Source of the DNA: CALODP01 sp942492055
Lineage (GTDB): Bacteria; Bacteroidota; Ignavibacteria; Ignavibacteriales; Melioribacteraceae
DNA: 64,000 bases
Direction: 5' to 3'
Assembly (NCBI GenBank): GCA_942492055.1
Contig: CALODP010000015.1
Coordinates: 620,001 to 684,000 of the forward strand
The translations under genes were made by a program, and so were the position numbers. Under the pieces are notes generated by a model that ran no database searches, was not told the origin of the DNA, and was given only the letters and a program-made list of their open reading frames with translations. Shown piece after piece: positions 54,064 to 63,198 of the stretch (position 1 is the stretch's first letter; each line of letters begins with the position of its first letter).

Positions 54064-55314
54064 ATGCGTCAAAAGAAAATCTATAGAACGGTTGAGGCTA
54101 TTGCGTCTCAAAAGTTTTCGAGTGAAGAAGAGTTATTGAATGAAGTAATAAAGCAAATTATAGAAACTGATCAGATAAATGTATCCGGAGCCCGTGTATG
54201 GGTTTTGGATGTTGATAAGAAGTCATACCGGATTATGTCCCAAAAGGGAGAGGTGGAGCCGATAAAAGAAAACTTCACATTGGCAATCTCCGAATATCCG
54301 GTATTCGACAGATTAACACAGGAAAGAACAATACTTGCCGACGAGACAAACAGTTACCTTTTGCGAAAAGGAATAGCTAAATTTTCCGCTTCCGGAATCG
54401 GGTCTAAAAGATTTATCGACGAGAAGCGATATTATGAATATATGATTGCGGTCAATAGCGATCATATCGATTCGGAGTTGAGATATACTCTTAATATTAT
54501 TGCTACGGTTTTAACAGCCAAGATACATGAGTACAGATCCTCTTTGAAAAGAAAAACCCTAATTGCGGATCTGGATAAAGCAAAAGAGTTGCAGCGTTCC
54601 ATTTTGCCGGAACATGAGTTGAACTTTCACGCCTATTCGTTATTCGGTGTTACTCTTCCCGCGGAAATTCTTGGTGGGGATTTCTTCGATTATCTTAAGA
54701 TTGGTCGTGATGAGGAGCGTCTCGGAATTACTGTCGGTGATGCCGCTTCAAAAGGACTGGCAGCTGCTGCCGAAGCGATGTATATCTCCGGAGCGGTTAG
54801 AATGGCAAGCACGTTTCAGATGAAAATATCCCCGATGCTCTATCGCTTGAATGAGCTTGTAAATAAAATCTTTAGTGACGATCGGTTTACAACGATGTTC
54901 TACGGGGAGATTTCCAATGATAAAAAAGGATTGTTCCTATATGCTAATGCGGGGCATAATCCTCCGATGTTCTATTCCAAAAGAAATAACAAGATTACTT
55001 ATTTGGAACCGACCGGCCCTCTATTAGGCCCGGCTCCGAAATCCCGTTTCGAAACCGACAGTCTTAATTTCGAAAGAGGAGATTTATTAGTAATTTATAG
55101 TGACGGAATTGTTGAAGCAGCTAATGATAAATTTGAGTTTTACGAAGAGCACAGATTGGAAAAATTAATAAAAGAACATTCCGATTATTCTCCGAGAGAT
55201 TTGGTTTATACTATTCTCGAAGATGTGCAGAAGTTCTCTACAAATAACAGTCAATATCAAGACGATAAAACCGTAGTTGTAATAAAACGGAATGAAGCTG
55301 ATGAAGCTGGATGA
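54064..55314 (+). CDS. GAF-like / PP2C (RsbU-SpoIIE) serine phosphatase
   Basis: 416 aa. Residues 1-160 look like a GAF sensor; a helix at 165-185 leads into the PPM/SpoIIE phosphatase. Metal-site motifs are LGGDFFDY, GDAASKGLAAAA, YANAGHNPP, LVIYSDGIVEA and QDDKTVVVIK. The family dephosphorylates anti-sigma-factor antagonists in partner-switching pathways. No STAS or anti-sigma gene is nearby. Its 3' end overlaps the PduS-like gene, linking it to the microcompartment pair. Confidence 0.9.
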   Translation: MRQKKIYRTVEAIASQKFSSEEELLNEVIKQIIETDQINVSGARVWVLDVDKKSYRIMSQKGEVEPIKENFTLAISEYPVFDRLTQERTILADETNSYLLRKGIAKFSASGIGSKRFIDEKRYYEYMIAVNSDHIDSELRYTLNIIATVLTAKIHEYRSSLKRKTLIADLDKAKELQRSILPEHELNFHAYSLFGVTLPAEILGGDFFDYLKIGRDEERLGITVGDAASKGLAAAAEAMYISGAVRMASTFQMKISPMLYRLNELVNKIFSDDRFTTMFYGEISNDKKGLFLYANAGHNPPMFYSKRNNKITYLEPTGPLLGPAPKSRFETDSLNFERGDLLVIYSDGIVEAANDKFEFYEEHRLEKLIKEHSDYSPRDLVYTILEDVQKFSTNNSQYQDDKTVVVIKRNEADEAG

Positions 55315-56623
55315 ATTAATCTATGAGTCGGGTGTTGTAGGCGCAGGTGGTGCCGGTTTCCCGACGCACGTAAAAGCCAACAGTAATGTTGAATTTGTTT
55401 TGGCCAACGGTGCCGAATGCGAACCGTTGATTCACAAAGACTTTGAGCTGATGGTAAACTTTCCCGAAGAGATAGTAGACGGAATGCAACTGATGCTCAA
55501 AGCTACCGGAGCAGGTAAAGGTTATTTCGGTATTAAAGCCAAGAACGCTAGGGCTATTGAAAATATTAGCCGATATCTCCCCGGAACCGGAATAGAGCTG
55601 ACCTCGCTCGGGGATTTTTATCCGTCGGGGGACGAATACGAATTAGTATACGAAGCAACCAAAAGACTGATCCCTCCCGGGGGCATTCCTCTTAATGTCG
55701 GGTGTGTTGTCAACAACGTTGAAACTTTTTACAATGTTCATCGAGCTTCCAAAGGGTTGCCTGTTACCGATAAGTTTCTAAGTGTAACCGGATATGTGAA
55801 AAATCCTTCCTCTTTCTTTGCCCCTATCGGTACATCATTCAGAGATTTATTGGCTCATGCCGGTGGTGCTACAATTAAAGATTACGCTATCTTCGTAAGT
55901 GGGCTAATGATGGGTAAGTTAATCTTCGATCTTGAAGAGTCTGTTACAAAAACAACAGCCGGAATAATTATCTTACCGAAAGATCATTATATGGTTACCC
56001 GAATGAGCCGTCCGCAAAAGAGTATGAATCGTATAGGAAAATCCGCGTGCGATCAGTGCAGCTATTGTACCGAACTTTGTCCGAGATATCTTCTTGGCTA
56101 CGACGTGCAACCTCATAAAGTAATGCGCTCTTTAGGGTTTACCGCGCAAGGAGAGGACTTGTGGAATCAGTATGCCGATCTCTGTTGCTCCTGCGGTATT
56201 TGTACTCTTTACGCTTGCCCCGAAGAGTTGTATCCTCGCGAAGCCTGCGATCAGGGGAAAATCAATAATCGTGAAAGAGGCTTGAAGTTCGAACAGACTA
56301 AACCTCTCAAAGTTCATCCGATGAAGGATGGAAGAAGATTGCCGTTGAAGCAATTAATGAAAAAGATAAAGGTTGATACGATAGAACAACCTACTCCGTA
56401 TATAACCGGATCTCCGAAGCCCGGAGTAGTAAAGATTGAGCTTAAGCAACATGTAGGTAAGATTGCCGAGCCGCTTGTTTCCTTGGGAGATAAAGTTAAC
56501 AAAGGGGATAAGATAGCCGGAGTTCCGGAAGGTAATTTGGGTTCGACGATTCACAGTTCCATAGATGGAATAATTTCCGATATAAACGAGAAATGTATAA
56601 TAGTTACTTCCACTGAAAATTGA
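55292..56623 (+). CDS. pduS: PduS-like electron-transfer flavoprotein/Fe-S protein
   Basis: 443 aa. The N-terminal complex-I 51-kDa-like FMN/NAD fold (GVVGAGGAGFPTHVKA, AECEPLIHKD) leads to SLBB-like and two [4Fe-4S] sites: Cys 253/256/259/263 and Cys at 299-309 (CSCGICTLYACP). A C-terminal barrel-sandwich domain (VKIELKQHVGKIAEPLVSLG) ends it. PduS is the cobalamin reductase of propanediol microcompartments and contacts PduT. PduT follows 9 bp later. The start could also be the ATG at 55301. Confidence 0.88.
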   Translation: MKLMKLDELIYESGVVGAGGAGFPTHVKANSNVEFVLANGAECEPLIHKDFELMVNFPEEIVDGMQLMLKATGAGKGYFGIKAKNARAIENISRYLPGTGIELTSLGDFYPSGDEYELVYEATKRLIPPGGIPLNVGCVVNNVETFYNVHRASKGLPVTDKFLSVTGYVKNPSSFFAPIGTSFRDLLAHAGGATIKDYAIFVSGLMMGKLIFDLEESVTKTTAGIIILPKDHYMVTRMSRPQKSMNRIGKSACDQCSYCTELCPRYLLGYDVQPHKVMRSLGFTAQGEDLWNQYADLCCSCGICTLYACPEELYPREACDQGKINNRERGLKFEQTKPLKVHPMKDGRRLPLKQLMKKIKVDTIEQPTPYITGSPKPGVVKIELKQHVGKIAEPLVSLGDKVNKGDKIAGVPEGNLGSTIHSSIDGIISDINEKCIIVTSTEN

Positions 56624-56632
56624 GGTTAGAAA

Positions 56633-57184
56633 ATGGAAATGAATTCAATCGGTTTAATAGAATTATCCAGTATAGCTTCCGGAATGTTGGCCGCAGATAC
56701 TATGCTAAAGACATCAGAAGTGGAATTAATAATATCCAGATCAATCTGCTCTGGTAAATATATGGTCTTAATCGGTGGTGATGTTGCCGCAGTTCAGGCA
56801 GCTGTAGATAGAGCGGCGGAAGAAGCCGATTTCGCTTTGATAGATAAATTTGTTATTCCTAATGTTCATCCCGACATATTTCCGGCTCTTTCGGCACACA
56901 CCGGAGCACAAGAGTTGGAATCCCTCGGAATTATTGAAGCCTTTTCAGTAGCCTCTCTTATCGAAGGTGCAGACGCTGCGGTTAAGTCAGCGAATGTAAA
57001 GCTAATCGAAATCCGTTTGGCAATGGCTTTGGGTGGCAAAGCATATTGCACTTTAACCGGTGATGTAGCGGCTGTTACAAGTGCGGTTGATGCAGGATCA
57101 TTCATAATTTCGCAAAAAGGTTTACTTGTAAACAAAGTAGTTATCGCTCATCCAAGAAAAGAATTGATGTCCGATACAATTTAG
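56633..57184 (+). CDS. pduT: PduT-like tandem BMC shell protein
   Basis: 183 aa with two BMC folds (about 4-90 and 97-180). NSIGLIELSSIASGM and LGIIEAFSVASLIEGADAAV open the two halves. SRSICSGKYMVLIGGDV matches PduT, and Cys39 corresponds to the Cys that binds a [4Fe-4S] cluster in the trimer pore. It likely passes electrons across a shell. No other shell gene lies in the window, so the main locus must be elsewhere or absent. Confidence 0.9.
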   Translation: MEMNSIGLIELSSIASGMLAADTMLKTSEVELIISRSICSGKYMVLIGGDVAAVQAAVDRAAEEADFALIDKFVIPNVHPDIFPALSAHTGAQELESLGIIEAFSVASLIEGADAAVKSANVKLIEIRLAMALGGKAYCTLTGDVAAVTSAVDAGSFIISQKGLLVNKVVIAHPRKELMSDTI

Positions 57185-57247
57185 CTTATATTGCATGTCA
57201 ATTTTTTAGTTATTTGGTTCCCAAACCCCCAACCCCAATTATAGTGA

Positions 57248-57271
57248 CCTCTGCCGGTTAGCCGGGAGAGG
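57248..57271. promoter_or_regulatory. Inverted repeat before the threonine operon
   Basis: CCTCT-g-CCGG, loop ttag, CCGG-g-AGAGG. It lies 43 bp before thrA and lacks a T tract. It could be a leader hairpin or a short intergenic repeat. No Thr/Ile-rich leader peptide was seen. Confidence 0.4.
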
Positions 57272-57313
57272 TGTAGACGTATTTTATCCAAAAATATTGA
57301 CTGGGTGTATTGT

Positions 57314-59773
57314 ATGAAAGTGTTAAAGTATGGTGGTTCTTCGGTAGGAAACGCCGAAAGAATAAATCAGGTTATCAAAATATTGAATTCTTATCTCTCA
57401 AACGGTGAGGAGATTGCCGTGGTGTTTTCCGCATTTCAAGGAGTGACGGACAAACTTATCGAAATCGGAAATCTTGCCTTAACGAGAAATGATAGCTTTT
57501 ACGAAGAGATTACTTCTTTAAAAGAAAGACACATAAATACGATTGCCGAGTTAAATCCGACTTATGACCAATCTGAGTTAGTTGCGAAAGTAGAGGAATT
57601 GATCAGTGAGTTGAGAGAAGTCTCGAAAGGTGTTTATCTTTTGAAGGAGCTTACTCCCAGAACTCTTGATTTTATCGTTAGTTTTGGTGAAAGATTATCA
57701 TGCACAATTATTAGTGGCACAATGAGTCTGCGTGGAATTGACACAGAGTTTTTGGATAGTCGATTGATTATAAAGACCGATTCGAATTTCGGTAATGCCC
57801 GTGTTAATTTCGAAAAAACATTCGCAAATATCAAAACTCATTTTGCCGAACATAAAGCGACTCAGATTATTACCGGATTTATTTCATCTACCGAAAATAA
57901 TGAAACCACTACATTAGGGCGAGGAGGATCCGATTATACAGCCTCTATTTACGGTGCGGCTTTGGAAGCTGAGGAAATACACATCTGGACAGATGTCGAC
58001 GGAATTCTGACAGCCGATCCGAGAAAGGTTGAAGAAGCTTTTCCATTGAAAGCAGTAACATACGAAGAGGCCATGGAGCTTTCCCATTTCGGTGCAAAGG
58101 TTATTTATCCTCCGACAATGGCCCCTGCGTTAAAAAAGAAGATTAAGATCAGAATTAAAAATACATTCAATCCTGACTTCAAAGGAACTGTAATACTTCC
58201 ACGTGAAAAGGCGGTTAAGTTTTCTGTAAAGGGAATCTCTTCGATAGACAATGTATCGTTACTCAGAATTCAAGGTGGCGGTATGGTAGGTGTTACTGGA
58301 ATCGCTTCTAGAATATTCGGTGTTCTTGCCAAGAACAATGTCAATATCATTTTGATTACCCAAGCCTCTTCTGAGCATAGCATTTGTATGGCAGTGTCTC
58401 CTCATCAAGGAGAGGTTGCGAAGGCTGCTCTTGATAAAGAATTTCATTACGAGATTGCCGAGGGACAAATCGGAAATGTAATATTAGATGATAACCGTTC
58501 GGTAATAGCAGTTGTCGGGGAAGATTTACGTGAGACTCCCGGAGTTTCCGGAAAAGTTTTCAGAGCTTTGGGGAATAACGGTATAAATATTCATGCTATT
58601 GCGCAAGGTTCTTCTGAACTGAATATTTCCTTGGTGATTGAAAGGACTTGCTTGAGCAAAGCTCTCAAAGTATTACACGATGCTTTGTTTATCTCTTCAC
58701 ACAAAACAGTTAATCTTTTCATGGTTGGTCCAGGACTTGTTGGCCAAGATTTGCTACGTCAAATTAATGAGAAGGCCGATTACATTGCAGAGAAGACCCA
58801 GAACAATTTGAAGCTTATCGCTTTGGCAAATAGCAAAAAGATGTCTTTCAATAGTAATGGAATTAATCCGGTGCAATGGAAAGATACTCTGGAGTCTTCA
58901 GATACGGAGAGCGACATGAACCGCTTTATTGAGAAGATGAAAGAGCTGAATTTGCCAAATTCCATCTTTGTTGATTGCACGGCGAGTAGTCTTTTGGTCC
59001 CAAGGTATTCTGAAATATTGGGAGCGAACATTTCAGTTGTTACACCAAACAAAATAGCTAACTCAAGCGAGTATGCCCGTTTTAAGGATATGGAAGAAAC
59101 AGCTAAGGCAAAAAATGTTCAGTTCCGTTATGGTACAAATGTAGGAGCCGCTTTGCCGATAATTCAATCATTGAGGGATTTGGTTGATAACGGTGATGAA
59201 ATTGTAAAGATCGAAGGAGTTCTATCAGGAACTTTAAGTTATCTTTTCAATGAATTCAAGAGCGGTAAAGAAAAATTTTCCGAGATACTTAAGAAGGCAA
59301 AGGAGAGTGGTTTTACCGAACCGGATCCTAGAGACGATTTGAGTGGATTGGATGTTGCCCGAAAATTATTGATCCTCACCCGAGTTGCCGGAATGCCTAT
59401 GGAGATGGAGCAATTAAACGTAGAGAATCTCGTTCCGAAGAATTTGATTGAGAATGTTTCGGTTGACGAGTTTATGAATAGAGTAAGTGAAATGGACGAT
59501 GTGCTTGAGAATAAAAAGGCAAAAGCGTCCGATAAGAATTCGGTGCTTTGCTACATTGCCAAATATGAAGGTGGTAAAGCTGATGTACAATTAATGGAAA
59601 TTGATGAGCGCCATCCGTTTTATGGCTTGAAGGGGAATGATAATATTGTAGCTTTTACAACAAAGCACTACTCCGATAAGCCTTTGGTAATACAAGGAGC
59701 CGGCGCTGGTGCGGCAATAACCGCATCTGGAATATTATTAGATATATTGAGAATTTCAAACTATTTGGGGTAA
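57314..59773 (+). CDS. thrA: Bifunctional aspartokinase / homoserine dehydrogenase
   Basis: 819 aa. N-terminal aspartokinase with KVLKYGGSSVG, LGRGGSDYTA and the DVDGILTADPR region. Two ACT domains (about 310-465) for threonine feedback. C-terminal homoserine dehydrogenase has the NADP site FMVGPGLVGQDL and VEGVLSGTLSYL, with the EPDPRDDLSG substrate motif. It catalyses steps one and three of threonine synthesis. I use the ATG at 57314 (MKVLKYGG), not the GTG three codons upstream. It leads a four-gene operon. Confidence 0.96.
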   Translation: MKVLKYGGSSVGNAERINQVIKILNSYLSNGEEIAVVFSAFQGVTDKLIEIGNLALTRNDSFYEEITSLKERHINTIAELNPTYDQSELVAKVEELISELREVSKGVYLLKELTPRTLDFIVSFGERLSCTIISGTMSLRGIDTEFLDSRLIIKTDSNFGNARVNFEKTFANIKTHFAEHKATQIITGFISSTENNETTTLGRGGSDYTASIYGAALEAEEIHIWTDVDGILTADPRKVEEAFPLKAVTYEEAMELSHFGAKVIYPPTMAPALKKKIKIRIKNTFNPDFKGTVILPREKAVKFSVKGISSIDNVSLLRIQGGGMVGVTGIASRIFGVLAKNNVNIILITQASSEHSICMAVSPHQGEVAKAALDKEFHYEIAEGQIGNVILDDNRSVIAVVGEDLRETPGVSGKVFRALGNNGINIHAIAQGSSELNISLVIERTCLSKALKVLHDALFISSHKTVNLFMVGPGLVGQDLLRQINEKADYIAEKTQNNLKLIALANSKKMSFNSNGINPVQWKDTLESSDTESDMNRFIEKMKELNLPNSIFVDCTASSLLVPRYSEILGANISVVTPNKIANSSEYARFKDMEETAKAKNVQFRYGTNVGAALPIIQSLRDLVDNGDEIVKIEGVLSGTLSYLFNEFKSGKEKFSEILKKAKESGFTEPDPRDDLSGLDVARKLLILTRVAGMPMEMEQLNVENLVPKNLIENVSVDEFMNRVSEMDDVLENKKAKASDKNSVLCYIAKYEGGKADVQLMEIDERHPFYGLKGNDNIVAFTTKHYSDKPLVIQGAGAGAAITASGILLDILRISNYLG

Positions 59774-59776
59774 GAT

Positions 59777-60832
59777 ATGAACGAAAAGAAAATACCTATC
59801 GCAATATTGGGAGCGACCGGAAGCGTTGGACAAAAGTTTATCGAGCTGTTAACGAATCACCCTTGGTTTGAAATAACGGAATTGGCAGCCTCCGAGAGGT
59901 CTGCCGGTAAAAGATATAAAGATGCGACTAATTGGATTATGCAAACTTCTTTATCTGAAGAGATTGGGAATATTGTCGTTAAGAAATGTGAGCCAAATCT
60001 TGAATCGAAAATAGTTTTCTCTGCAATGGATGCGTCGGTAGCAGGCGAGATTGAAAGCGAGTTTGCGGAAAACGGTTATATTGTGATCTCTAACGCTAAA
60101 AACCACCGATTCGATAAAGATGTTCCTTTGATGATTCCTGAAGTGAATCCGGAACATTTGGAGTTGGTGAACAAGCAACCTTATAAAGGAGCTATTGTTA
60201 CTAATCCGAATTGCTCCACAATCGGAATGATAATGGCGTTGAAGCCATTGCAAGATATTTACGGAATAGAAGCTGTTAATGTAGTAACAATGCAGGCTCT
60301 TTCCGGTGGCGGTTATCCGGGAATTCCGAGTATGGATATTCTTGATAATGCTGTTCCTTTTATTGGCGGTGAAGAAACCAAGATGGAAACAGAGCCATTG
60401 AAAATACTGGGTAAAGTCGGTGAAAAAGAAATTGAAGAGGCTGAAATAAAATTAAGTGCGCAATGTAACAGAGTAGCTGTACTCGACGGTCATCTTGAAT
60501 GTGTGCAAGTAAAACTGAAAAATAAACCGGCTGATATGAATGAATTGATCTCAGTTTGGAGAAATTTCAAAGCTCTTCCGCAAGAATTGGAATTGCCCTC
60601 AGCTCCTGCAAAGCCTTTGCTTTATTGGGATGATGAGAAATTACCTCAACCGAAACTACAGAGAAACGAAGGCAAAGGAATGTCTGTATCCATCGGGCGA
60701 TTAAGAGAGTGTAGTTTGTTTGATTATAAGTTTGTAGTGCTTTCTCACAATACGGTTCGTGGTGCCGCAGGTGGTACAATTCTTAATGCCGAGTTAATGA
60801 AAGCCCAAGGGTTGTTCGGGAAGGTGATGTAA
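59777..60832 (+). CDS. asd: Aspartate-semialdehyde dehydrogenase
   Basis: 351 aa of the archaeal/fungal-type ASADH. PIAILGATGSVGQKF is the NADP loop; the catalytic Cys is in NPNCSTIG, and QALSGGGYPGIPSMD follows. It converts aspartyl phosphate to the semialdehyde, between the two ThrA reactions. Three bp after thrA and overlapping thrB by one base. Confidence 0.95.
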   Translation: MNEKKIPIAILGATGSVGQKFIELLTNHPWFEITELAASERSAGKRYKDATNWIMQTSLSEEIGNIVVKKCEPNLESKIVFSAMDASVAGEIESEFAENGYIVISNAKNHRFDKDVPLMIPEVNPEHLELVNKQPYKGAIVTNPNCSTIGMIMALKPLQDIYGIEAVNVVTMQALSGGGYPGIPSMDILDNAVPFIGGEETKMETEPLKILGKVGEKEIEEAEIKLSAQCNRVAVLDGHLECVQVKLKNKPADMNELISVWRNFKALPQELELPSAPAKPLLYWDDEKLPQPKLQRNEGKGMSVSIGRLRECSLFDYKFVVLSHNTVRGAAGGTILNAELMKAQGLFGKVM

Positions 60833-61764
60833 TGAGAGATTCAGTAAAAGTATTTGCACCTGCGTCAATCTCCAATATCGGTCCCGGATTTGATATAATG
60901 GGTTTCGCTATTAATGAGCCTGGCGATGAGATAATTCTGAAAAGGAATGATTCGAATGAAATCAGAATTACAGCGATTACGGGGGACGAAGGTAAGTTGC
61001 CTCTGGATCCTGTTAAGAATACTGCAACGGTAGCTATGCAAGCCTTGTTAGATAAGCTTGGTTTGAAAGTTGGTGTGGACGTGCAGATTAATAAGAAAAT
61101 GGGATTGGGTAGCGGACTTGGATCTAGCGCGGCCAGTGCTGTTGCCGGAGTTTACGCGCTCAATTTATTACTCGAAACAAATCTTAGTAAAGATGAATTG
61201 TTAGCTCCCGCTTTAGCCGGAGAGGCTGTGGCAAGTAAGGCTATTCATGCTGATAATGTAGCACCTTGTCTTTACGGTGGTTTTATCCTGATTCGAGGAT
61301 ACGACCCGATTGATATTATAGAAATTACGACTCCTAAGAATTTGTTTTGTTCGGTTATATATCCTGATATTGAGATAAAAACATGCGAAGCCAGAGCCAT
61401 TTTACCGAAAGATGTTTCATTGAAAGACACAATAACTCAATGCGGAAATGCTTCAGGTTTAATTGCCGGATTAATGAGTAACGACCTTGATTTGATAGGG
61501 CGTTCATTGAATGATGTAATTGTAGAACCGGTAAGAGCGAATCTTATTAAAGGTTATTCGGAGATAAAAGAATCTGCATTATCTGCCGGTGCGATAGGTT
61601 GTAGTATTTCCGGATCCGGTCCTTCCATCTTTGCTCTGTCAGATTCGATTGAAAAGGGAATGCAAATTAATGAAGCTATGAAAAAAGCCGCTGAGAAAAA
61701 CGGATTAACATCACAAATATATCTTTCTCCGATAAATTCTGTTGGTCCGAGGGAGATTGAATAG
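60832..61764 (+). CDS. thrB: Homoserine kinase
   Basis: 310 aa GHMP kinase. N-terminal KVFAPASISNIGPGFD, ATP loop GLGSGLGSSAASAVAG and C-terminal GCSISGSGPSIFAL are all intact. The start shares one base with the asd stop (TAATG). It phosphorylates homoserine before ThrC. Confidence 0.96.
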   Translation: MRDSVKVFAPASISNIGPGFDIMGFAINEPGDEIILKRNDSNEIRITAITGDEGKLPLDPVKNTATVAMQALLDKLGLKVGVDVQINKKMGLGSGLGSSAASAVAGVYALNLLLETNLSKDELLAPALAGEAVASKAIHADNVAPCLYGGFILIRGYDPIDIIEITTPKNLFCSVIYPDIEIKTCEARAILPKDVSLKDTITQCGNASGLIAGLMSNDLDLIGRSLNDVIVEPVRANLIKGYSEIKESALSAGAIGCSISGSGPSIFALSDSIEKGMQINEAMKKAAEKNGLTSQIYLSPINSVGPREIE

Positions 61765-61766
61765 TT

Positions 61767-63071
61767 ATGAAATATTTTAGTACAAATAATAATTGCGCGG
61801 ATGTATCTTTCGAAGATGCTGTATTAAAAGGACTTGCCGAGGATGGTGGCCTTTATATGCCCGAATATATACCTCAGATCAGTTCTGATTTAATTAAAAA
61901 TCTCGACAGCATTCCGATGCATGAAATAGCTTTTGAAATTGCTAAGCCTTTTGTTGGTGATGAGATTCCGGAAGAAGATTTACGAGAAATAATAGAATCC
62001 GCAATTAATTTCAAAGCACCATTGGTTTCTTTGTCGGATAACTTGAATATACTTGAATTATTCCATGGACCTACATTGGCGTTCAAAGATTTCGGCGCCA
62101 GATTTATGGCTCGAACAATGGAGTATTTTGTAAAGAAAAGTAATAAAGAATTAAACATCTTAGTAGCTACTTCAGGAGATACCGGAAGCGCTGTAGCAAA
62201 TGGGTTTTATGGTGTTGAAGGAATTAATGTATTTATTCTTTACCCGAGTGGCAAAGTAAGTTATATTCAGGAGAAGCAACTTACAACTTTGGATAAAAAT
62301 GTAATTGCTCTGGAAATAGACGGAACATTCGATGATTGCCAAAGAATGGTAAAGGAAGCATTTGTTGATAAGGGAATAAATGCCAAGTTGAATCTTTCCT
62401 CTGCAAATTCAATTAATATTGCGCGCTTATTGCCGCAATCATTTTATTATTTCGAGGCATATAAGCAAATTGCTGATAAAAGCAAAGAGATTGTAGTTTG
62501 TGTCCCTTCGGGCAATCTAGGTAATATTACCGCCGGATTGTTAGCGAAAAAAATGGGATTGCCATTGGGGGAATTTATTGGCGCAACTAACGCGAATACT
62601 GTTTTCAGAGAGTTTATCGAAACAGGCAAATTTACTCCCCGTCCTTCGGTAAAAACTTATTCGAACGCGATGGATGTCGGTAATCCAAGTAACCTCGCCA
62701 GAATAATGAGTGCTTACAATGATAGTATCAATAGCATTCGAGATGATATTTTTTCCTTTTCCTTTTCGGATGATGATACTGTAAATGAGATCAAAATGAT
62801 TTATCAAAAATACGATTATGTTATTGATCCTCATGGTGCTGTAGGTGTTTTAGCATTGGAAAAATACTTTACACAAAAAGAGAAAGAGAATAAAATCGGA
62901 ATTGTCCTTGAGACAGCTCATCCTGCTAAGTTCAAAGATATTGTAGATCCCATTTTGAATATTGATCTGGAAATTCCCGATCGATTACGGCAATGCTTGG
63001 ATAAAGAAAAGAAATCAATCAAGATTTCCAATTCTTATGAAGATTTGAAAATGTATTTACTAAATAATTAG
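61767..63071 (+). CDS. thrC: Threonine synthase
   Basis: 434-aa PLP enzyme of the longer ThrC class. N-terminal DGGLYMPEYIP, PLP lysine in LAFKDFGARF (K107), ATSGDTGSAV and VPSGNLGNITAG for phosphate binding. It makes threonine from O-phosphohomoserine. Two bp after thrB; a terminator follows and closes the operon. Confidence 0.96.
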   Translation: MKYFSTNNNCADVSFEDAVLKGLAEDGGLYMPEYIPQISSDLIKNLDSIPMHEIAFEIAKPFVGDEIPEEDLREIIESAINFKAPLVSLSDNLNILELFHGPTLAFKDFGARFMARTMEYFVKKSNKELNILVATSGDTGSAVANGFYGVEGINVFILYPSGKVSYIQEKQLTTLDKNVIALEIDGTFDDCQRMVKEAFVDKGINAKLNLSSANSINIARLLPQSFYYFEAYKQIADKSKEIVVCVPSGNLGNITAGLLAKKMGLPLGEFIGATNANTVFREFIETGKFTPRPSVKTYSNAMDVGNPSNLARIMSAYNDSINSIRDDIFSFSFSDDDTVNEIKMIYQKYDYVIDPHGAVGVLALEKYFTQKEKENKIGIVLETAHPAKFKDIVDPILNIDLEIPDRLRQCLDKEKKSIKISNSYEDLKMYLLNN

Positions 63072-63079
63072 TTCAATTG

Positions 63080-63110
63080 AGCCTCTTCTGTATGGGATGA
63101 GGCTTTTTTA
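63080..63110 (+). terminator. Terminator of the threonine operon
   Basis: AGCCTC pairs with GAGGCT around 13 nt, followed by TTTTTTA. Confidence 0.87.
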
Positions 63111-63198
63111 TTTGCGATAAGTAAACTATTCTTGGAAATAATCGATAATACAATAGGGATTGGAGCGTAAACGATAGGATCAGCAAGAATAGAATTTT

